NCBI RefSeq assembly: GCF_050337105.1
Contig: NZ_JAKJSQ010000066.1
Span: 1-19,001 of the forward strand
Direction of reading: 5' to 3'
Source: Aliivibrio_A kagoshimensis
GTDB lineage: Bacteria > Pseudomonadota > Gammaproteobacteria > Enterobacterales > Vibrionaceae
Length of the DNA: 19,001 nt
Shown: piece after piece, positions 14,873 to 19,001 of the stretch
Layout: each line of letters begins with the position of its first letter
Position numbering within the stretch: position 1 is the first letter of the stretch
Position numbers and translations under genes: made by a program
The notes under the pieces: model-generated
Databases searched by the model: none
What the model was told of the DNA's origin: nothing
What the model saw: the letters and a program-made list of their open reading frames with translations, nothing else

Positions 14873-14992
14873 TGTTGGTCATTGAACAAATATGAAAATG
14901 AACAACATGACCCCTAGTGCCTGTTTTTCTTATAGTATTTTGTTTGTTGTTGGTTTGAAAAAAGAGTCCGTCCCCTCATCTAATAGGTCATA

Positions 14993-15020
14993 TTGCTTTT
15001 TGACTGAGATAAATTATAGT
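14993..15020 (+). promoter_or_regulatory. Candidate promoter of the 48-aa protein gene
   Basis: TTGCTT (14993-14998) and TATAGT (15015-15020) are 16 bp apart. It lies about 90 bp before ATG 15109, leaving a leader that contains the dyad at 15052-15073. Confidence 0.4.
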
Positions 15021-15051
15021 TAAGAGAGCACACAAAAAATATAAAATAACA

Positions 15052-15073
15052 CTATTAATCAATGTATTAATAG
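15052..15073. promoter_or_regulatory. 22-bp dyad CTATTAAT-N6-ATTAATAG
   Basis: This is a perfect 8-bp inverted repeat with a 6-bp centre in the leader of the 48-aa protein gene. Its size fits a dimeric helix-turn-helix regulator site, and it could equally fold in RNA. The AT-only core makes chance more likely than for a GC-rich dyad. Confidence 0.35.
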
Positions 15074-15108
15074 ACAGTGTGTCGGTTGATTTGTTTTAAG
15101 GGGAAAGC

Positions 15109-15255
15109 ATGCAATATGAAGAAGAAGTTGAAGAATCTGACAATATGAAAAAGTGGATTAAGGATGTGATACCTCTGTTTTCAGCATTGACGCCAACGGA
15201 ACAAGAGCGTGCAATTGAAGAGTTAAAAATGGTCATATTGGCGAATAAGCATTAA
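15109..15255 (+). CDS. Small acidic protein, 48 aa, unknown function
   Basis: The gene runs ATG 15109 to TAA 15253-15255, preceded by AAGGGGAAAGC, a strong ribosome site with good spacing. The product has a Glu-rich start (MQYEEEVEESDN), then a Lys/Trp helix (MKKWIKDVIPLFSAL), the turn TPTEQER and an amphipathic closing helix (AIEELKMVILANKH). Two helices joined by a TPTEQ-type cap resemble the small dimerisation or anti-repressor modules of some regulators, but no family is recognised. Its own promoter, a leader dyad and a strong terminator at 15278-15311 make it a well-delimited single-gene unit, which argues that it is real despite its length. Confidence 0.65.
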   Translation: MQYEEEVEESDNMKKWIKDVIPLFSALTPTEQERAIEELKMVILANKH

Positions 15256-15277
15256 GACATAATTAGTAAAAACATCA

Positions 15278-15311
15278 AACCTCATTAATGACTGATTAGT
15301 GAGGTTTTTTT
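15278..15311 (+). terminator. Strong rho-independent terminator
   Basis: AACCTCATTAAT (15278-15289) pairs with ATTAGTGAGGTT (15295-15306), giving 12 pairs with one G-U and a 5-nt loop. A seven-T run follows (15305-15311). It closes the 48-aa protein gene 22 bp after its stop. Confidence 0.9.
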
Positions 15312-15370
15312 ATGGGCGAAATGTAACCTCTGAAGAAAGAAGTAAACGATAGCGATGCTGTTCAACTGCT

Positions 15371-15379
15371 TGGTATACT
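15371..15379 (+). promoter_or_regulatory. Candidate extended -10 promoter of the PLD-family gene
   Basis: TGG-TATACT at 15371-15379 fits an extended -10 (TGnTATAAT type). No -35 match lies 16-18 bp upstream. It is 57 bp before ATG 15437. Confidence 0.35.
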
Positions 15380-15436
15380 ATTTTTATCAGATAGAACTGA
15401 AATTTTGTATGTAAACTAATAGAGGAAGTGTAATAA

Positions 15437-16969
15437 ATGCCTGTGCTCGAACGTATTAGTGTCACCCTATTTTTCGTTACCCTACTCGCTGGCTGTGGAT
15501 CGCTTCCTGAAGGTATTGAACATCCCATTGAGCCGCAAGCGATTCAGCCAATGAGCACACTGTCTGAGTTGAGCGACACCTACCGATTAGAACAGTTGCC
15601 ACACCAAAGCAGTGCGGTTTTGTTACAAGATATTGGCTGGGATGCATTGGCTCAACGGTTAGCATTAATCGAAACCGCAGAATACAGTATCGATATTCAG
15701 TACTACATATGGAATTCAGACACGTCGGGACACTACCTTGCAAACCGTTTAATCGCTGCGGCCGATCGTGGTGTTCACGTTCGAGTGATGTTAGATGATA
15801 TCAACCTTAATGAACGAGAGGACCTGCTTGTTGCCCTTAATGCTCACCCTCAAATAGAGATCCGTATATTCAATCCTATCCCAACTCGCCGTGGCGTGGC
15901 AAAGTGGTTAAATTTTTTAGGTGACTTCTCTCGTCTAAATCGCCGTATGCACAATAAATCGTTTACGGTAGATAGCGCTTTTTCCGTTGTAGGCGGGCGC
16001 AATATAGGTGATGAATATTTTGACCTTTCTGATGACATTAATTTCCGTGATCGTGATGTTTTGGTTATGGGAACGGTTGTCACTGATATCCAGGCCAGTT
16101 TTGGAGAGTATTGGGATAGCCGATGGTCTTATCCAGTCGATTTACTAGGTGGTGAAACGTCATCATATCATCCTGTGTTAAATGACATTGCAGCACCGAA
16201 CTACAAGAATTATCCCGCCTTGCCTGAAGGGAATAAAACCGCGTATCAGTTTTTGAAAGGATTGATGGGAGAGATGACTTGGGTTAAAGCGAGTTTTGTC
16301 TCTGATCGTGCTGTCCCAATTGATGAAAATAACACGAGTGAGCCGAAGGAAACGGCTAAAGTATTAGCTGAAATGGCGCGAGAATCAAACCAAGCGATCT
16401 TATTAGAGTCAGCGTATCTCATCTTTGATGATGCTCAATTGGAAGGCTGGCAGGAGTTGACTAATCAAGGCGTTGAGATAAAAGCATTGACCAATTCAAT
16501 GGCATCTAATGATTTATCAACTAACCACTCTGGCTACGCGGGTCGACGTCGGGAGATGCTTGAACACGGCATACAGTTGTTTGAATTGAAACCAGAGACA
16601 GGTTTATGCGAAGAATCTACACGTGATCAGTCTAAATGTGCTCCTACCTTAGCTTATGGTCTTCATGCTAAATCAGCTGTTTTTGATCGACAAATAGCCA
16701 GCATCGGTTCTTTTAACTTCAATTTACGCTCAACCTACCTAAATACAGAATCAATTTTAGTTATCGAAGACCAAAGTATTGCTGAAGATCTTGCTGATGA
16801 TATAGAACAAGCGATGGAGAAAGATAATAGCTGGCGTCTGAATTTACAAGAAGGTGAAATCCGTTGGTATTCTGGTCAACAACGTTGGGAGAATGAACCA
16901 GAGACAGGACAGTGGGAAAGAGTTAAATCGCAGTTTTTACAGTTATTACCGATAGAAAAATACTTGTAG
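15437..16969 (+). CDS. Phospholipase D-family lipoprotein, cardiolipin synthase (ClsC)-like
   Basis: The 510-residue product has a lipoprotein signal (FFVTLLAGC, lipidated Cys20). Gly at +2 gives no inner-membrane retention signal, so outer-membrane sorting is expected. Two HKD motifs define a PLD enzyme: HNKSFTVD (H172, K174, D179) followed by GGRNIGDEYF, and HAKSAVFD (H410, K412, D417) followed by GSFNFNLRS. YSIDIQYYIWNSDTSG and RGVHVRVMLDD near the start are typical of ClsC/YmdC-like cardiolipin synthases, which join two phospholipids in phosphatidyl transfer. Membrane-lipid substrate is inferred from family; other PLD hydrolase activity is possible. AGAGGAAG just before ATG 15437 supports the start. 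No ymdB-like partner gene is adjacent. Its stop codon lies inside a hairpin serving the opposite strand. Confidence 0.88.
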   Translation: MPVLERISVTLFFVTLLAGCGSLPEGIEHPIEPQAIQPMSTLSELSDTYRLEQLPHQSSAVLLQDIGWDALAQRLALIETAEYSIDIQYYIWNSDTSGHYLANRLIAAADRGVHVRVMLDDINLNEREDLLVALNAHPQIEIRIFNPIPTRRGVAKWLNFLGDFSRLNRRMHNKSFTVDSAFSVVGGRNIGDEYFDLSDDINFRDRDVLVMGTVVTDIQASFGEYWDSRWSYPVDLLGGETSSYHPVLNDIAAPNYKNYPALPEGNKTAYQFLKGLMGEMTWVKASFVSDRAVPIDENNTSEPKETAKVLAEMARESNQAILLESAYLIFDDAQLEGWQELTNQGVEIKALTNSMASNDLSTNHSGYAGRRREMLEHGIQLFELKPETGLCEESTRDQSKCAPTLAYGLHAKSAVFDRQIASIGSFNFNLRSTYLNTESILVIEDQSIAEDLADDIEQAMEKDNSWRLNLQEGEIRWYSGQQRWENEPETGQWERVKSQFLQLLPIEKYL

Positions 16970-16991
16970 TGGCTCGTTGAGCCACTACAAG
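16955..16991 (-). terminator. Terminator of the chemoreceptor gene, overlapping the PLD gene end
   Basis: CTTGTAGTGGCTC (16963-16975) and GAGCCACTACAAG (16979-16991) form a perfect 13-bp stem with a 3-nt loop. Read on the minus strand it is followed by TATTTTTC, so it terminates the gene ending at 17010. On the + strand no T-run follows. The PLD gene's TAG (16967-16969) is within the stem. Confidence 0.85.
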
Positions 16992-17009
16992 TGAAGTCTC
17001 TGTGGTTAA

Positions 17010-18572
17010 CTACGCTTCTGCAAAGTTTTCGATGATCTCTATCTGCTCTTTTGCCGTTACTTCCAACTCATGGCATTGACCAATAGTGTCTGAGGTTAGT
17101 TCATGGGAGCTGTTCGACTTGGTATGAATGACTTGAACGTTTTTGTCTATGTCGTTAGTTACGGCGACTTGCTCTTCAACTGCAACCGCTATTTGTTGGT
17201 TTCTTTCAGCCATATCCACCACCAAGTTACCCACTTGGTTGAGGTGCTCTCGCATGTCTGAAATTTTGGTCGCACATTCGTTAGATTGTTCATTCCCACT
17301 TTTTAGCGCATTGACGACTTCTGAAGCGCCCGTTTGAATCTCATTGACGGCATCTTGAATTTCGGAGGTTGAGGTTTGAGTTCGCTGAGCTAACGCTCTG
17401 ACTTCATCTGCAACGACCGCAAATCCACGGCCATTTTCACCTGCACGAGCAGCTTCAATAGCGGCGTTTAATGCCAAAAGGTTAGTCTGTTCGGCAATGC
17501 CATTAATCATTTCAACCACTGAACCAATCTTTTTACTGTTGTTATTGAGCTCATCCACCACTTCGGATGCGGCTCGCAACTCTTCGTTCAAGGTTTCCAT
17601 CGATTTTTGGGTTTCATTTGCAGCATCGATACTTTTATCGGTCACTTTCTGTGTTTCTAAGGCACCGCTGGAAGTGCTCTGGGCATTTTGTGATATTTCA
17701 ACAGAGGCTGCGACCATCTCTTTCATTGACGTTGCCAACATCTCAACTTCAGATTTCTGATCGTTTAAATTGCCCAGTGCTTCGCTGCCTTTTCCGACTG
17801 CTTCTTGTACTTTTTTATCAATACCACGGCTGCTTTCTAATACCGATACACTAATACGGCCCATGATCGCTTTACCGTGATTCTCTTGCATCTTCATGGC
17901 CAGTTCTAACTCAGAGAGGTCGTTAACACTCCCTGTGTAGATGAGCTCCATAAGAGGGTTATTGAAGATTTTACGTGAACGCTTGGTCAAGGCTTCTAAA
18001 CGTCGAGTTAGAGCAAAAACAGAAATGACCGATAGACCTAACAGGGTAAGCAGACCCGCTTGAGGACTCACCGATTCCATAATAGGGGTCGCGACTGCCG
18101 CACTCGCAATAAACGCCAAACTGCAACGTTGGTATAATCGAGTTCGAGGCAATTTAAGTTTAATAGGGCTGCGATTTTTATTGAGCTGAGCATACACTTT
18201 TTCAGCGCGTTTTACGTGGACTCTATCTGGTGCAAATCGTACCGATTGGTACTCAACAATTTCACCATCACGTTTAATGGGAGATACAAACGCATCTACC
18301 CAATAGTAGCCACCACCCTTACGGCTATTTTTTACCATGCCCATCCAATGATGTTTCTCTCGAATATGCCCCCAGAGATCTTTAAAAGCCGCTTTAGGCA
18401 TATCAGGGTGTCGGATGATGTTGTGAGGGTTTCCTTCCAACTCTCCTTCCCCGTAACCGGCCACCTCATTAAAATGTGGGCTAGAAAATTTGATGTAACT
18501 TGAGGTATCGGTAATGGACACTAAATTGTAGTGGCTTGGGTATTTGTATTCCAATTCATCGCTAGAACTCAT
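17010..18572 (-). CDS. Aer-like methyl-accepting chemotaxis protein with N-terminal PAS domain
   Basis: The product has about 520 residues. A cytoplasmic PAS domain (about 15-115) carries GNPHNIIRHPDMPKAAF, WMGMVKNSRKGGGYYWV and the SVRF strand, very close to the FAD-binding PAS of E. coli Aer. A paired hydrophobic hairpin (about 150-190) anchors it with almost no periplasmic part, as in Aer. Then come a HAMP-like stretch and a long MCP signalling coil with the conserved tip EQTNLLALNAAIEAARAGEN...FAVVADEVRALAQRT (about 361-398) that binds CheA/CheW. This points to energy or redox taxis. There is no C-terminal CheR/CheB pentapeptide (ends NFAEA). ATG 18572 is preferred because GGAGAG lies 5 bp upstream; an in-frame TTG at 18593 has none. 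It is a single-gene unit with its own terminator. Confidence 0.93.
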   Translation of the reverse strand: MSSSDELEYKYPSHYNLVSITDTSSYIKFSSPHFNEVAGYGEGELEGNPHNIIRHPDMPKAAFKDLWGHIREKHHWMGMVKNSRKGGGYYWVDAFVSPIKRDGEIVEYQSVRFAPDRVHVKRAEKVYAQLNKNRSPIKLKLPRTRLYQRCSLAFIASAAVATPIMESVSPQAGLLTLLGLSVISVFALTRRLEALTKRSRKIFNNPLMELIYTGSVNDLSELELAMKMQENHGKAIMGRISVSVLESSRGIDKKVQEAVGKGSEALGNLNDQKSEVEMLATSMKEMVAASVEISQNAQSTSSGALETQKVTDKSIDAANETQKSMETLNEELRAASEVVDELNNNSKKIGSVVEMINGIAEQTNLLALNAAIEAARAGENGRGFAVVADEVRALAQRTQTSTSEIQDAVNEIQTGASEVVNALKSGNEQSNECATKISDMREHLNQVGNLVVDMAERNQQIAVAVEEQVAVTNDIDKNVQVIHTKSNSSHELTSDTIGQCHELEVTAKEQIEIIENFAEA

Positions 18573-18593
18573 TTTTACTCTCCATGCGGACAA

Positions 18594-18983
18594 GCCATAA
18601 ATGGCGTGGTTACAATCTAGTTCAATACAGTTTTCATACTTTATCCAAAAAAAAGTGCCCGGCCTCTGAGTATTGCTGCATAAGAGTTGAATGAAAAGAG
18701 CATCACATCTCCCTCATTTTTTAGATGATCTTTTCATAAGAAATTACTTATTGATTCAATGTAGAAAGTGGCTATAGGGCACGAAAACAATGTCCCCATA
18801 TTCAATATGGAAATAAAAGGCGATGAGAAATTAAAAAAATAAACGAGAAATCGCCGAGAGGTTGATGGAATTAATCCTAAGGTAGTTTATTTTTTCAATC
18901 ATAGGTAACTGGTTGAATAATCTTTTTAAGAAGTATTTATAAAATACGCCAGGGCTTTAAATTCGCGGTGTAGAGGGGTATTA
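18594..18983. other. Intergenic region, about 390 bp
   Basis: No convincing gene is seen. It holds a short dyad GCCAT-AA-ATGGC (18594-18605) in the chemoreceptor leader, a perfect CCATATT-C-AATATGG dyad at 18796-18810, distant GGCGAT/ATCGCC arms around 18820-18856, and an A/T-rich tract to about 18950. I found no clear sigma-28 flagellar promoter for the chemoreceptor. Confidence 0.5.
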
Positions 18984-19001
18984 ATGAATCATTATTTACC
19001 C
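18984..19001 (+). CDS. Possible start of the next gene (six codons)
   Basis: ATG 18984 is preceded by GAGGGG (18973-18978) at 5-bp spacing and reads MNHYLP before the window ends. A candidate TATAAA -10 lies about 40 bp upstream. Too short to identify. Confidence 0.35.

Larger units (their letters stand above)
14873..15108. other. Non-coding stretch between two small ORFs
   Basis: It holds most of the imperfect 11-pair stem-loop at 14872-14908 without an adjacent T-run, a T-rich segment to about 14960, and then the promoter and dyad of the 48-aa gene described separately. I see no further open frame. Confidence 0.4.

Noticed and set aside
15310..15743. Minus-strand open frames overlapping the PLD gene and its leader
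   Set aside because: They are shadows of the + strand gene with no ribosome sites or recognisable domains; the same applies to other antisense frames inside rhlE, emrD and the chemoreceptor gene.
18594..18670. Sigma-28 (flagellar) promoter for the chemoreceptor gene
   Set aside because: A TAAAG occurs on the minus strand, but nothing resembling GCCGATAA follows at the right spacing.
1..19001. Mobile element, CRISPR array, tRNA or rRNA
   Set aside because: No transposase or integrase motifs, no regularly spaced repeats and no cloverleaf or rRNA signature were seen.

Overview
This window looks like a chromosomal segment of a Vibrionaceae-type gammaproteobacterium. The support is moderate AT richness, E. 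coli-like and Vibrio-like versions of Ada, SoxR, RhlE, YgjV, EmrD and an Aer-type chemoreceptor, and gene order mixing housekeeping and accessory genes. I see no tRNA, rRNA, insertion sequence, integron or CRISPR array. The genus is inferred from protein resemblance by eye and was not tested by a search.

Left part (1-2467, + strand): the tail of an unidentified gene (possibly PilZ-like), a signal-peptide plus single-TM protein, a small unknown soluble protein, a VOC/glyoxalase-fold protein, and a YgjV-family inner membrane protein that overlaps tail-to-tail by 4 bp with the next operon.

Centre left (2464-7558, - strand): read in the direction of transcription, this holds a degenerate histidine kinase-like protein without the phospho-accepting His, then an intact RstB-like histidine kinase overlapping it by 14 bp, then an RstA-like response regulator, then an RhlE-type DEAD-box helicase 42 bp further on. 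Both kinase-like proteins share one architecture and look like tandem paralogues, one of which has lost catalysis. Divergent from this operon (7814-8389) is a small outer-membrane beta-barrel gene. The shared intergenic region holds three TGTC units spaced exactly 10 bp apart, which is what an OmpR-family regulator site should look like. A plausible reading is one envelope-sensing circuit: pseudokinase, kinase, regulator and outer-membrane target.

Centre (8535-12202): ada (adaptive methylation-repair regulator and methyltransferase) translationally coupled to a small membrane-anchored protein, a convergent YdcH/DUF465 protein, then soxR divergent from an MFS exporter. A clear SoxR box lies in a 19-bp promoter spacer facing the exporter, so SoxR probably drives this pump directly.

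Right part (12287-19001): two unknown genes (one four-TM protein), an EmrD/Bcr-type drug exporter with a palindrome inside its promoter spacer, about 750 bp holding two probable small genes (32 and 48 codons) with promoters and a strong terminator, a lipoprotein of the phospholipase D/cardiolipin synthase (ClsC-like) family, an Aer-like PAS-containing chemoreceptor on the - strand, and about 400 bp of mostly non-coding DNA leading to the first six codons of a possible next gene. Functional themes are envelope stress, DNA alkylation and redox stress, and drug efflux.
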